Source: Clostridiales bacterium
GTDB lineage: Bacteria; Bacillota; Clostridia; Lachnospirales; CAG-274
DNA length: 37,661 nucleotides
Direction: 5' to 3'
Assembly (NCBI GenBank): GCA_021204175.1
Contig: JAJPZT010000076.1
Location: 1 to 37,661, forward strand
The notes under the pieces are model-generated. The model was not told the DNA's origin and searched no databases. It saw only the letters and a list, made by a program, of their open reading frames with translations. Both the position numbers and the translations under genes were made by a program. Shown piece by piece: positions 7,636 to 15,778 of the stretch; position 1 is the first letter of the stretch, and the number at the start of each line of letters is the position of its first letter.

Positions 7636-9903
7636 GTGATTTTTTCAAAAAAACATTCATTATTATATAAATTTTTGCAGTTTAATTATACCTTCGTATT
7701 GTTTGCTGTTTTGATGCTTATTTTGACGGGCTGCAGAAGCTTTTCAGAACGGAAAAAAACAAATTCAGAAAGCACCGAAGAAACAGAGGAAGAAAAGTGG
7801 GCTGAAATAAGCTCATTATACGGTGATATTTATAACAAAGCCGTCAAAGAAGGCACTTTGGGAAGCCTTGATACTGTAAGCAGTATTGTTAAAAGCTTCG
7901 GAGAAAACGGATATGCTGCCGTTGACAGTAAAAATCAAGTTAATATGACAAATTATGAACAGGTGGAGCAGTTTTGCGAAAACGTAAGCAAAAAAGAAGC
8001 CGGGGAGCTTTCGATTTTCCGTGTTAATTATACGGGAGGATTTGTAAAATATGACATGACAGCTTCCGAAGGAAAGGTTGATGTGGTTCGGTCATATTAT
8101 GAATTTAACGGCGGAGAGCTTCAAAACAAAACCACTTCAAGCTATAAGGCCACCGGTTGGAAGTACACCGAGGAGGGATATATATTCTTTTCGGGAACAT
8201 GGCACTCTGACGAGCTTTATACAGCGTCCTTAAGCGAGGCTGATGAAACCGCCGCCCTAAGGGTTCTTCCCCTCGATGAAAAATGCAGAGAATTTAACAG
8301 AGAATACATTCTTCCCATAGGCTATGAAAATAATAATATATTTATAGTTAATTGGAACGAAAGCAATTACACAGACCTTGACTTCAGCGACATTTTTGCT
8401 ATATGCAGCCGCCTGATTTACGGAAATGCCCTGCCTGCCTATATGTCAGAGGATGATTTTACTGAAGGAGCGGTTTATGAAATTCCTGCCGAAGAATTCG
8501 AAAAAGCCATAATGACATATTTTAACATTGAAGCAGAAGAGCTTCAGTCTCAAACAGAATATCTTTCCGAAAGCTCCTCATATGAATATAAGCCCAGAGG
8601 ATATTATGAAAGAGAAAATTCCCAACACCCCTACCCGGAGGTCACGGACTGCGTTGAAAACTCAAACGGAACCATAACCCTCAGTGTTAATGCCGTGTCT
8701 CCCTATGAAAAAAATTCAAAGCTCTTTTCTCACAAGGTCACTGTGAAACCTTTGGACGGCGGAGTACAGTATATTTCCAACAGAATTACATCTGAAGCAG
8801 ATTTTGACACAACCTGGCACGCACCCCGTCTGACAGATGAGGAATGGAATGAAATATACGGAGGCTCAGAGGATGACAGCTCAGAAGGGGCAATCGGCAA
8901 TTCTCTTTTAAGCGATGATGAACGGAAGCAGCTTTACGAAACCATAATGCAGGCAGCTGAACAGACCGCCGAAATATATGAGGACGTTGAATTTTCGGAT
9001 GATGCCGTTTCCTACGCTTCAAACATAGTGGGTTTTACCTTTGAGCAGAGAAAGGCTGTAGTTTCGGCTTTGGGAAGCGCGGGCTTTACAAGCATTACAG
9101 ACGGATATAATATGGAAAACCCCGACGCCCTAGAATCCTTTTATTCCGACCTGCTTAACGGAACAGATTCCGCCGTATCTGTGTATGAGGTAAACAGCGG
9201 TGGACTTATAGGCGTTAAAACCCTTGTGTACCGCAATGACAGGCTTCAATGTCACTACATAAGCATAGGTTGGCAGGAAGGCGGCATACCGGAGCTTAAG
9301 GATTCTTCAATAAGAAATATTTCGGAAATCAACCTGACCGAAAAGGGTTATTTTATATATGCCTATGAACAGCCCTATACTGATTCAGGCGTCAGAGAAT
9401 ATTGGAGAATTACCCCTGTTTCCGATGAATATCGGGAGCTGACGGAAAAATATGTTTCCGGGCTCAGCTATGTGAATTACGATATGCTTGTGACAGACTG
9501 GAACAGCGATAATGCAGATGACATTCTTAAGCCCTGTATGTTTGAAGATATATACAGAATTTACGCCGGAGAAAGCTATGCATCGGAGGATAACAGTATT
9601 CCGGCTGAGCTGTTTGAAGAGGTAATGACTGCGTATTTTCCCGTTTCGGTGGAAGATTTAAGATATGCCTGTAATTATGACGGGGACAGCGAAACCTATC
9701 CCTATGAGAGCGTTTCGGGAAAGGCTTACGCCCCCTTCGGCGAGGTGGTGGACTATGAAGAAAATTCCGACGGAACAATCACCCTTACTGTTGATGAGGT
9801 GTGGATAGAATATAATTCCGACTGCGCATTTACAAACCGTCTAACCGTGGAGCCCTTTGACGACGGAACATTCAGATATCTTTCAAACTCAATAGTGCAG
9901 TAA
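7636..9903 (+). CDS. Large lipoprotein with an internal tandem duplication, function unknown
   Basis: A 755-residue exported protein. A basic N terminus and hydrophobic stretch end in the lipobox LTGC (Cys33), so it should be lipid-anchored on the outer face of the membrane. The rest holds two related halves of about 350 residues: IPAEEFEKAIMTYFNIEAEEL (first) matches IPAELFEEVMTAYFPVSVEDL (second). ENSNGTITLSV with YISNRI likewise matches ENSDGTITLTV with YLSNSI. The two halves are separated by an acidic Ser-rich linker (GGSEDDSSEG). It is highly acidic, rich in Tyr, Ser and Glu, with no enzyme motif I recognise. It starts with GTG; AGGGAG 10 bases ahead supports this start. Single-gene unit with its own promoter; similar uncharacterised lipoproteins are common in Clostridia, but no function can be given. 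Confidence 0.85.
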   Translation: MIFSKKHSLLYKFLQFNYTFVLFAVLMLILTGCRSFSERKKTNSESTEETEEEKWAEISSLYGDIYNKAVKEGTLGSLDTVSSIVKSFGENGYAAVDSKNQVNMTNYEQVEQFCENVSKKEAGELSIFRVNYTGGFVKYDMTASEGKVDVVRSYYEFNGGELQNKTTSSYKATGWKYTEEGYIFFSGTWHSDELYTASLSEADETAALRVLPLDEKCREFNREYILPIGYENNNIFIVNWNESNYTDLDFSDIFAICSRLIYGNALPAYMSEDDFTEGAVYEIPAEEFEKAIMTYFNIEAEELQSQTEYLSESSSYEYKPRGYYERENSQHPYPEVTDCVENSNGTITLSVNAVSPYEKNSKLFSHKVTVKPLDGGVQYISNRITSEADFDTTWHAPRLTDEEWNEIYGGSEDDSSEGAIGNSLLSDDERKQLYETIMQAAEQTAEIYEDVEFSDDAVSYASNIVGFTFEQRKAVVSALGSAGFTSITDGYNMENPDALESFYSDLLNGTDSAVSVYEVNSGGLIGVKTLVYRNDRLQCHYISIGWQEGGIPELKDSSIRNISEINLTEKGYFIYAYEQPYTDSGVREYWRITPVSDEYRELTEKYVSGLSYVNYDMLVTDWNSDNADDILKPCMFEDIYRIYAGESYASEDNSIPAELFEEVMTAYFPVSVEDLRYACNYDGDSETYPYESVSGKAYAPFGEVVDYEENSDGTITLTVDEVWIEYNSDCAFTNRLTVEPFDDGTFRYLSNSIVQ

Positions 9904-9943
9904 GAGCCTTTCCGTAAATGATTAAACCCAAAGGAACCGACAA

Positions 9944-9962
9944 GTCTCCCCTTTAGGGGAGC
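9944..9962. repeat. Short palindrome between convergent genes
   Basis: CTCCCC-TTTA-GGGGAG forms a strong 6-7 pair hairpin exactly between the convergent lipoprotein and SleC-like genes. It lacks a T-run, so it is a weak terminator candidate. It resembles dispersed GGGGAG-type palindromes common between genes in Oscillospiraceae, possibly a worn copy of one. Confidence 0.4.
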
Positions 9963-11201
9963 CTATGCCAATTTCTCAACCGCTACGAAAATTTGTGAAA
10001 TTTGGTACCATGTGGCGTAATCTACGGAACCGGAGGGGTTCAAGTTAAATATTTCCTGAAAGGTTTTAACAGCGGCTTGAGTAGCCGAGCCGTAAATTCC
10101 GTCCGGAGTTAAGGTGTTTATGGCGCTGTAGGTTCTTGCTATATAGTTTAACTGAATTTGAACCGCTTCCACAGCGCTGCCGGAAGAACCCACGGTCAAA
10201 ACCTCGCCGGGGAAGGAATAAGGCACTCCGCTGACCTTTTCCGCCGTTGTAAGATAAATGTCATCGCCGTAATAATATCTCAGAATTTCGATTGCTGAGT
10301 AGCCCTGCTGAGCCAAATATTGTGACCCCCACTGGGTCATCCACCCGGGGCAGCTTACGTTCCTTCCGTCGCAGTACTGGGCAAGAAGGGGCTGTCGGCT
10401 GCCTTCACGCTTAATATAGGTTGAAAAAAGCTCGTCAACCACCTGTGAAATCTCCTGATAAATGTTTCTGCCGTAAACAAAATAGTGGTCAACAGCCGTT
10501 GACGAGGTTATGGTGTAGGTTTTGCCCTTGTTTCGGTACCACTCCGTAAAAACCCTGTTTAATGTGAAAGAAATAATCGCAAGGACATTTGCCCTGATCG
10601 CTTCAAGCTCCCATGTGGAATAAACCTCGCTTGAAGCCACGTTTTTGATATAGCCCTTGTATGGAATCCAATAGTCGGGAGCAGAGCTGTCGTTAGGTGA
10701 GCCGTCGTGAACAACAATATATTCGGGAATTACAACGCTGTCCAAAACCGCAAAGCCCGTTTCGTTTTTAAGAGGCTTAACCTCTGCTTCGAAAGCTCTC
10801 TCCTCCTTTGGTTCATAAAGAGGAGACGGCGTTATAACTACGTTTTTAACACCGCCCTCCGAATTTAAAAACACTCTTAAAATAGCAATATTCTCGGAAA
10901 AAATCTGAACCCCCTCAGCTGTTTCACTGCTTAAACCATCTTTTGTTACAGCCACTCTTGCAAGAGAATAAGGTCTTTCCCCCGTAGGGCTTTGAGTAAC
11001 ATAGGCAGGGGGTGCCGCTAAAAAAACAACACTTGTTTGCCCTGAGTTATCCGTCACAAGCGAAAAGCTTTCGCCCTTTTCTCCAAAAACCGAAACTAAA
11101 GCCCCCTCAACAGGCGCGCCTGCCGTTTCGTTATATACCTCTATCTGAAGTCCCCCTGTTTGGGAGCTTTCTATTTCCTCCCGGAACGCCCTAATATCCA
11201 T
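9963..11201 (-). CDS. sleC: SleC-like spore cortex-lytic protein (SpoIID-like domain plus peptidoglycan-binding domain)
   Basis: Predicted cortex-degrading enzyme of the SleC type, which in Clostridium is stored as a proenzyme in the spore and activated by Csp proteases at germination. The 412 residues have three parts. Residues 1-115 form a beta-rich, carboxypeptidase-regulatory-like region that would be the pro-sequence. Residues about 160-325 are a SpoIID/LytB-like domain, starting at PEYIVVHDG and passing through KNVASSEVYSTWELEAIRAN to MTQWGSQYLAQQGYSAIEIL and RYYYG. Residues about 335-405 are a peptidoglycan-binding domain (VGSSGSAVEAVQIQLN, DGIYGSATQAAVKTFQ). No Sec signal peptide is seen, which fits a protein made in the mother cell or forespore. 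GGGAGG precedes the ATG. The csp protease genes are not in the window. A general SpoIID-like protein is the alternative call. Confidence 0.75.
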   Translation of the reverse strand: MDIRAFREEIESSQTGGLQIEVYNETAGAPVEGALVSVFGEKGESFSLVTDNSGQTSVVFLAAPPAYVTQSPTGERPYSLARVAVTKDGLSSETAEGVQIFSENIAILRVFLNSEGGVKNVVITPSPLYEPKEERAFEAEVKPLKNETGFAVLDSVVIPEYIVVHDGSPNDSSAPDYWIPYKGYIKNVASSEVYSTWELEAIRANVLAIISFTLNRVFTEWYRNKGKTYTITSSTAVDHYFVYGRNIYQEISQVVDELFSTYIKREGSRQPLLAQYCDGRNVSCPGWMTQWGSQYLAQQGYSAIEILRYYYGDDIYLTTAEKVSGVPYSFPGEVLTVGSSGSAVEAVQIQLNYIARTYSAINTLTPDGIYGSATQAAVKTFQEIFNLNPSGSVDYATWYQISQIFVAVEKLA

Positions 11202-11235
11202 TTCATTTGTCCTCCCATAAAAATATAACTAATTT

Positions 11236-11264
11236 ATTATACTGCCGTCTTGAAATTTTGTTAC
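11236..11264 (-). promoter_or_regulatory. Possible promoter of the SleC-like gene
   Basis: Minus strand GTAACA (11259-11264), 17 bases, TATAAT (11236-11241). It overlaps the divergent promoter of the DUF624 gene. No good sporulation-sigma box was seen, although late sporulation expression would be expected for sleC, so this is uncertain. Confidence 0.3.
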
Positions 11265-11278
11265 AGATGTTATATAAT
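11250..11278 (+). promoter_or_regulatory. Sigma-A promoter of the DUF624 gene
   Basis: TTGAAA (11250-11255), 17-base spacer, TATAAT (11273-11278). Transcription would start near 11285 and run into a terminator-like hairpin before the gene. Confidence 0.75.
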
Positions 11279-11291
11279 TAGAGTAATATGA

Positions 11292-11320
11292 GAAACCGCA
11301 GACTGATCAGCGGTTTTTTA
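11292..11320 (+). terminator. Terminator-like hairpin in the DUF624 leader
   Basis: AAACCGC pairs with GCGGTTT around an AGACTGATCA loop and is followed by a T-run, about 10 bases after the predicted transcription start. It could be an attenuator or give a very short RNA. The stem is short, so termination may be partial. Confidence 0.45.
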
Positions 11321-11355
11321 ATACTTAAGAATTAAAATGAAAAGAGGTTAATTTT

Positions 11356-12099
11356 ATGAATTTTTTCCGTATAGACGGACCTGTTTTTAAGTGGTGTACA
11401 CTTTTGGCAGACCTTATGGCTCTCTCCATTGTTTGGGCAATCTGTTCCATTCCCCTGTTTACTATAGGGGCTTCCACAACTGCCCTTTTTTATGTTACCA
11501 CAAGACAGGTTTCACACCGTGAGGGCTATGTTACAAGAGACTTTTTTAAAAGCTTCCGTCAGAACTTTTTCCGTTCTACATTCGTTTATATAATTCTGCT
11601 TATTCCCGTAATTCTCGCCGTGCTGAATTTTTCGGTTTTGAACCACCTGACACGCCAAAATCAATATGTTATGGTGTTTCAAATCATTCTTTTGGGTGAG
11701 CTTGCAGGCGTGGCAATTTATATTTTCTTCCTTATTGCACGCTTTAAGCTGAAAATGGGTCAGTATTTTAAAAATGCCTTTTATTTTGCTAACCGCCATA
11801 TTTCAACCACAGTCACCTGTCTGGTTTTTCTCTGCGGCGCTTTTTGGCTTTTCACAAAATGCGAAATTCTTATAGTTATCCTTCCCGGAGCTTATGCTTA
11901 TTTTGCTTCCGTTATGGTAATGCGTGTGTTCAGAAAATATCTGCCCGAAATGGACCGAGACTCCGAACAGGGCTTTAATGAAGACCGTACCTCAAGAATT
12001 GAAATTAACTATATTCCTCCCGAACCTGAGAAAAAGACTGCCCCGGAGGAAACAGCCCCTGCGGAAATTCCTTCACCGGAAGAAAATTCTTCCAAATAA
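11356..12099 (+). CDS. DUF624 (YesL-type) membrane protein
   Basis: A 247-residue integral membrane protein of the DUF624 family. Members often sit near carbohydrate ABC transporters and may act as accessory membrane components; the molecular role is not known. The family N terminus is clear: NFFRIDGPVFKW, then a membrane helix ending in the conserved CSIPLFTIGASTTALFYV. Further helices lie at about 72-95, 102-127 and 150-190. The C-terminal 50 residues are cytoplasmic-like, acidic and Pro/Glu-rich (PPEPEKKTAPEE), an extension I do not regard as part of the family core. AAAGAGG precedes the ATG. No sugar transporter genes are nearby, so the usual context is missing. Confidence 0.85.
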   Translation: MNFFRIDGPVFKWCTLLADLMALSIVWAICSIPLFTIGASTTALFYVTTRQVSHREGYVTRDFFKSFRQNFFRSTFVYIILLIPVILAVLNFSVLNHLTRQNQYVMVFQIILLGELAGVAIYIFFLIARFKLKMGQYFKNAFYFANRHISTTVTCLVFLCGAFWLFTKCEILIVILPGAYAYFASVMVMRVFRKYLPEMDRDSEQGFNEDRTSRIEINYIPPEPEKKTAPEETAPAEIPSPEENSSK

Positions 12100-12167
12100 G
12101 ATGATAAGAACGACAATATCTTCGAAGTATAAAAGTTTAAAAATTTATTAAAATTTGCTGAAAGCCC

Positions 12168-12196
12168 TTTACAAATAAGCTTTAAAAGTCTATAAT
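12168..12196 (+). promoter_or_regulatory. Promoter of the HD-domain gene
   Basis: TTTACA (12168-12173), 17-base spacer, TATAAT (12191-12196); five of six and six of six matches. Confidence 0.75.
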
Positions 12197-12255
12197 GATT
12201 TTGAGTTTTGAAAAAATAAATAACTGCTTTTTTATAATTTGAAAAGAGGTATATA

Positions 12256-12291
12256 ATGTTAAAAAAACTATTGGCTCTAAGGTCGATATAA
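12256..12291 (+). CDS. 11-codon leader ORF overlapping the HD-domain gene
   Basis: ATG at 12256 has the better ribosome binding site (AAGAGGT) and encodes only MLKKLLALRSI before a TAA whose last base is the first base of the next ATG (TAATG). This layout usually couples translation of the second gene to the first. The peptide may matter only as a coupling device, or the reading frame may be a decayed original start. Too short for any homology statement. Confidence 0.4.
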   Translation: MLKKLLALRSI

Positions 12292-12770
12292 TGCAGTCGG
12301 AAAAACCTTCGGCGGCTCTCTACAGACAGTGTGTATCAGACCTTTTGGAATCAGGCGAGGTTAAAAGCCTTGAAAACTTTGAACAGCACTTCGGCACATC
12401 AAGACTTCAGCACAGCTTAAACGTATCATATTACAGCTTTTTAATATCAAAATTTCTTCACTGCGACTACCGTTCCGCAGCCCGTGCAGGTATTCTTCAT
12501 GACCTTTATCTTTATGACAGACACTGCGACAAAACATCGGAAAGCCACGTTTTCCGCCGTCCAAAGGAAGCTCTGAAAAATGCCGAGGAGCTGACAGACC
12601 TTAACGACATAGAAAAGGACGCTATAGTTAACCATATGTTCCCTCTCAGCAAGGGAGTTCCTCACTATAAGGAATCTTATGTAGTTTCGGCAGCGGATAA
12701 ATACAACGCCGTTTTGGAAAGCTGTGAAAGACTGGGCAAAAAGGTTAAGCATAAGCTTGCATTTGTATAA
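12291..12770 (+). CDS. HD-domain phosphohydrolase-like protein
   Basis: A 159-residue HD-superfamily protein, expected to bind a divalent metal and hydrolyse a phosphoester or nucleotide. Metal ligands are in place: His in RLQHSLNVS, the HD pair in GILHDLYLYD, a further His in NHMFPL, and Asp in SAADKYNAV near the C terminus. The short single-domain form is common in Firmicutes and is annotated only as an HD-domain protein; substrate unknown. The start at 12291 has only a weak AAGG ahead and overlaps the stop of an 11-codon ORF with a stronger site, so translation is probably coupled. A terminator follows 20 bases after the stop. Confidence 0.85.
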   Translation: MQSEKPSAALYRQCVSDLLESGEVKSLENFEQHFGTSRLQHSLNVSYYSFLISKFLHCDYRSAARAGILHDLYLYDRHCDKTSESHVFRRPKEALKNAEELTDLNDIEKDAIVNHMFPLSKGVPHYKESYVVSAADKYNAVLESCERLGKKVKHKLAFV

Positions 12771-12789
12771 CAATTATAATAACTGCATA

Positions 12790-12825
12790 AAAAGGGAAAG
12801 GTTTTAAGCCTTATCCCTTTTAGTT
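12790..12825 (+). terminator. Terminator of the HD-domain gene
   Basis: AAAAGGGA-AAGG pairs with CCTT-A-TCCCTTTT (12790-12801 with 12809-12821) around a 7-base loop, ending in TTTTAGTTT. Confidence 0.8.
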
Positions 12826-12839
12826 TACCGTAAATTCAT

Positions 12840-12878
12840 AAAAAATAAGCGGAAGGCTTAACCTGCTTTCCGCTTATT
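12840..12878 (-). terminator. Terminator of the cohesin-dockerin gene
   Basis: A perfect 11-pair stem, AATAAGCGGAA (12844-12854) with TTCCGCTTATT (12868-12878). On the minus strand it is followed by a run of T (12840-12845). It lies 22 bases past the stop codon. Confidence 0.88.
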
Positions 12879-12899
12879 AATGTTTAATTATATTTATTT

Positions 12900-13670
12900 T
12901 TATGAGAAGCTTACGCTTGCGTCCAAAACCTTATCCATAATAAGAGCTGCATCCGCTGCAGTAACTGTGCCGTCGCCGTTTACGTCTGCAACAGCTGTAG
13001 AAACGTGCCATTCTTCATTAGCTGCATTGTCGATTACGTACTGTAAGAGAACTGCCGCATCATTGGCTGTGATTTTGCCGCTGCCGTCGATGTCGCCCAT
13101 AGCTGTATCATCGGGTTCAACAACAGGCTCGTCTGAAACATTTATTGTAACCGTACCTTCAACAATTGTAGGGTTACAATCGATATTGTCATAGGTTTCA
13201 TTAATATATTGAAGCTGGAATGTTGCAGCACTCTCAGCATCTGTAAAAGTAATAGCCGTTGAAACGTTTGTTTCCGTTGTGTCATTTACGGTAAACTTAA
13301 GTGTGAACAAATTACCGTCGCCTGTATAGTTTGTGATGCCTGCGCCGGTTAAGATAATATGACCGACAGTTTCTCCTTCGCCGGGAGCTTCTTCGCCGTC
13401 AATAATAGTTGACTTGTAAATGCTGTCGCTTGTATCAACACCTGTGTATGTAAGGTATGTTGTGTCATAGCTTATATATATACCGAAGTTGCTTACACCG
13501 TTTGTGTTGCCCGTAAATGTAACGGGAATTTCGATTGTGTCGCCGGAAACAGCTTCCTCAACACTGCCTATTGTAAGCGTAGGCACAGTGTCATCAGCGG
13601 AAACACTGAAAACATTAAACGCCGACAAAACCAGGCTTAAAACCAATAAAATGCTTAAATATTTTTTCAT
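12900..13670 (-). CDS. Secreted adaptor protein with one cohesin and one type I dockerin module
   Basis: A 256-residue exported protein. The signal peptide (1-25, MKKYLSILLVLSLVL...) is followed by a cohesin domain (about 31-178; LTIGSVEEAVSGDTIEIPVTF, NFGIYISYD, LFTLKFTVND, GTVTINV). A short acidic Pro linker (181-190) leads to a dockerin with two calcium-binding repeats: GDIDGSGKITANDAAVLLQ (D193, D195, S197, D204) and ADVNGDGTVTAADAALIM (D229, N231, D233, D240). It should therefore bind a dockerin partner with its cohesin and dock into another cohesin, like the small adaptor scaffoldin ScaC of Ruminococcus flavefaciens. The ATG at 13670 was chosen over an in-frame upstream start because AAAGGAG lies directly before it and the signal peptide starts there. 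No glycoside hydrolase or other scaffoldin is in the window. Single-gene unit. Confidence 0.9.
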   Translation of the reverse strand: MKKYLSILLVLSLVLSAFNVFSVSADDTVPTLTIGSVEEAVSGDTIEIPVTFTGNTNGVSNFGIYISYDTTYLTYTGVDTSDSIYKSTIIDGEEAPGEGETVGHIILTGAGITNYTGDGNLFTLKFTVNDTTETNVSTAITFTDAESAATFQLQYINETYDNIDCNPTIVEGTVTINVSDEPVVEPDDTAMGDIDGSGKITANDAAVLLQYVIDNAANEEWHVSTAVADVNGDGTVTAADAALIMDKVLDASVSFS

Positions 13671-13772
13671 TCCTTTGTCTCCTTTATTATTTATTTTTAA
13701 AAATATGCCGTCAATCCGCATAACCAAAAGCCGACGGCTTTAATCATACACATTGAATACTTTTAATAAAAT

Positions 13773-13801
13773 ATTATACTACCTAACTTGAAATAAGTCA
13801 A
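13773..13801 (-). promoter_or_regulatory. Sigma-A promoter of the cohesin-dockerin gene
   Basis: Minus strand TTGACT (13796-13801), 17-base spacer, TATAAT (13773-13778). The roughly 95-base leader holds a small hairpin, AAAGCC-GTC-GGCTTT, near 13726-13742. Confidence 0.8.
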
Positions 13802-13870
13802 CAAAAAATTCACGATAAAACAGTTAAAATCTGTGACATATTAAAAATTTTATAAAATTTCATAAATAAA

Positions 13871-13899
13871 AAGACAAACGGTAAATTTAATGTTATAAT
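13871..13899 (+). promoter_or_regulatory. Promoter of the trmH-to-ddl gene run
   Basis: TATAAT at 13894-13899 preceded by TG one base upstream (extended -10); AAGACA at 13871-13876 with a 17-base spacer is a weak -35 box. It is the only good promoter seen ahead of the nine-gene run. Confidence 0.6.
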
Positions 13900-13932
13900 A
13901 AAATTAACATAGTATAAGTCGAGGATAAACTA

Positions 13933-14697
13933 ATGAAAATAAACGTAACCAATAAAGTAATTAAGGAGCTTTCGGCTCTTTCTTCTGCCCATATGAGGAA
14001 AAAATCGGACTTGTTTTTAGCCGAGGGGGAAAGGCTTGTTTCTTCCGTTCCCAAAGGGCTTATAAAATATTATGTTTTGCCTGAAAAATCGGAGATTACG
14101 CCGCAGCACGGCGATTTGCCCGTTTACACTGTTTCGGAAAAGGAATATTTTTCTCTCTGCCAAACGGTAAACCCACAGGGCATAGCCTGTGTCTGCCGGA
14201 AATTCACCTGTGAGTGGGATGAGCTGTTTGTTAAGTCCCCTGCCCTGATTGTGCTTTGTGAAAACCTTCAAGACCCCGGCAATTTGGGAACAATTATAAG
14301 AACCGCCGACGCAGCCGGTGCTTCGGGGCTTATTTTGACTAAGGGCTGCTGCGACATTTTTAACCCAAAGGTTCTGCGCAGCGCTATGGGGTCGGTTTTT
14401 AATCTGCCCATTTTGACAAATGCAGATTTTGAGGAATGCGCCGAGTTTTTAAAGTCTCAGGGCATTCAGCTTTTGGCGGCTCATCTTAAGGGTGAAAAGA
14501 CCCCGTATGAAACGGATATGACTTTTCCCACCGCAATTTTAATAGGCAACGAAGCTAAGGGCTTAAGCGAAAGGGCGGAAAAAGCCGCCGACAGGCTTGT
14601 TAAGCTGCCTATGCTGGGGAAGGCTGAGTCGCTGAACGCCGCTGTAGCCGCAGCGCTGATTATTTATGAAGCCGTAAGGCAGAGGTATACTTTATGA
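13933..14697 (+). CDS. TrmH/SpoU family RNA 2'-O-methyltransferase
   Basis: Predicted S-adenosylmethionine-dependent methyltransferase acting on rRNA or tRNA ribose. The 254 residues have an N-terminal substrate-binding domain (KKSDLFLAEGERLV) and a C-terminal SPOUT knot with all three motifs. Motif 1 is NLQDPGNLGTIIRTADA, motif 2 ILIGNEAKGLS, and motif 3 LPMLGKAESLNAAVAAALI. GAGGA lies 8 bases before the ATG. The exact nucleotide target cannot be read from sequence. First gene of the run; its stop overlaps the next start by 4 bases (ATGA). Confidence 0.92.
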   Translation: MKINVTNKVIKELSALSSAHMRKKSDLFLAEGERLVSSVPKGLIKYYVLPEKSEITPQHGDLPVYTVSEKEYFSLCQTVNPQGIACVCRKFTCEWDELFVKSPALIVLCENLQDPGNLGTIIRTADAAGASGLILTKGCCDIFNPKVLRSAMGSVFNLPILTNADFEECAEFLKSQGIQLLAAHLKGEKTPYETDMTFPTAILIGNEAKGLSERAEKAADRLVKLPMLGKAESLNAAVAAALIIYEAVRQRYTL

Positions 14698-15776
14698 GTA
14701 AGACAAACTACAGAATAGACTGGATTGATATATCAAAGGGCGCAGCCATGCTCTTGGTGCTGTTAGGTCACGCAATTCGTGACGATATGCGCCTTATTTC
14801 CCACGGCTTGGATTTAACCTACCGCCTTATTTACATTTTCCATATGTCTTTTTTCTTCTTTATATCGGGCTATGTTTACAAAATGAATGAGGTCAGGTTT
14901 AAGAAAAGCAGGAGCTTCGGCTTTGTGAAAAGCAGATTTAAAAAGCTGTTTCTGCCTTGGGTTATTTACGGAATTTTTATTTATGCCGTTTTTGCGGCGG
15001 CAATGTGTATGCCCCGAATTTCGGAAATTCTGACATCGTCGGACTTTAAGTCCGTTTCCATGTGGGAATACGCCTTAAGAGCCTTTCAAGCCGACAACCC
15101 CTTTGCCTATCACCTGTGGTTTATATACATACTTTTTATAGTGTCGGTTATTGTTTTTGTTGCCGATTGTCTGACCTCACGCAAAACCCAAAAGCCTGTT
15201 TTGGCGGTTTTGGCTTTGCTGTCGGTTCTCGCCCTTATTCCCTTAAACCTTTATGAGGAAGATTTCGGCTCATACCGCAGACTTTTAAACTACATCGCCC
15301 TTTATCTGCCCTTCTATGTTTTGGGCATACTCCTTTACGGCATAAATATCCCCAAAACCTTAAAATATTTGTGGTATATCTTCGGCTTGGGCTATATAGT
15401 CATAAGGGCAGTGTTTTTTTCGGGCTTTTCGGGCAACGCCGTTGAGGCTTCAACGATTGAGTTAAAGCTGCTTATACAAATTGCCGCCTATGCTTTTCTG
15501 CCCGGGGCTATGCTTCTTCTATGTGATGTTTCGGAAAGGCTCGCAAAGGTTAAGCCCGTAAAAAAGCTTCTGTCATATTTGGGCAGAAAGTCATTTTTGA
15601 TATATTTAATACATCAGCCCTTCTTCTGTGCATTTTTAAGCCTTGTTCTGTATTCAAAGCTTAATCTGCCAATGGGCGTTTCGATAATATGCTGCATTGC
15701 TGCAAGCCTTTTCGCCGCTTTTGTTTTAGATTTTATCTATGCAAAAACGCTTAAGGGACGTTTTGAAAGGAGTTAA
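14694..15776 (+). CDS. Membrane acyltransferase (acyltransferase family 3)
   Basis: A 360-residue polytopic membrane protein with about ten helices, of the family that moves acetyl or other acyl groups onto sugars or wall polymers. The family start motif is clear: [18 protein letters not shown], with the conserved Lys and His, then [23 protein letters not shown] and, near the end, [16 protein letters not shown]. Substrate unknown; the ddl and lytic transglycosylase genes downstream make a cell-wall role possible but not proven. It overlaps the methyltransferase gene by 4 bases. Confidence 0.9.
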   Translation: MSKTNYRIDWIDISKGAAMLLVLLGHAIRDDMRLISHGLDLTYRLIYIFHMSFFFFISGYVYKMNEVRFKKSRSFGFVKSRFKKLFLPWVIYGIFIYAVFAAAMCMPRISEILTSSDFKSVSMWEYALRAFQADNPFAYHLWFIYILFIVSVIVFVADCLTSRKTQKPVLAVLALLSVLALIPLNLYEEDFGSYRRLLNYIALYLPFYVLGILLYGINIPKTLKYLWYIFGLGYIVIRAVFFSGFSGNAVEASTIELKLLIQIAAYAFLPGAMLLLCDVSERLAKVKPVKKLLSYLGRKSFLIYLIHQPFFCAFLSLVLYSKLNLPMGVSIICCIAASLFAAFVLDFIYAKTLKGRFERS

Positions 15777-15778
15777 TT

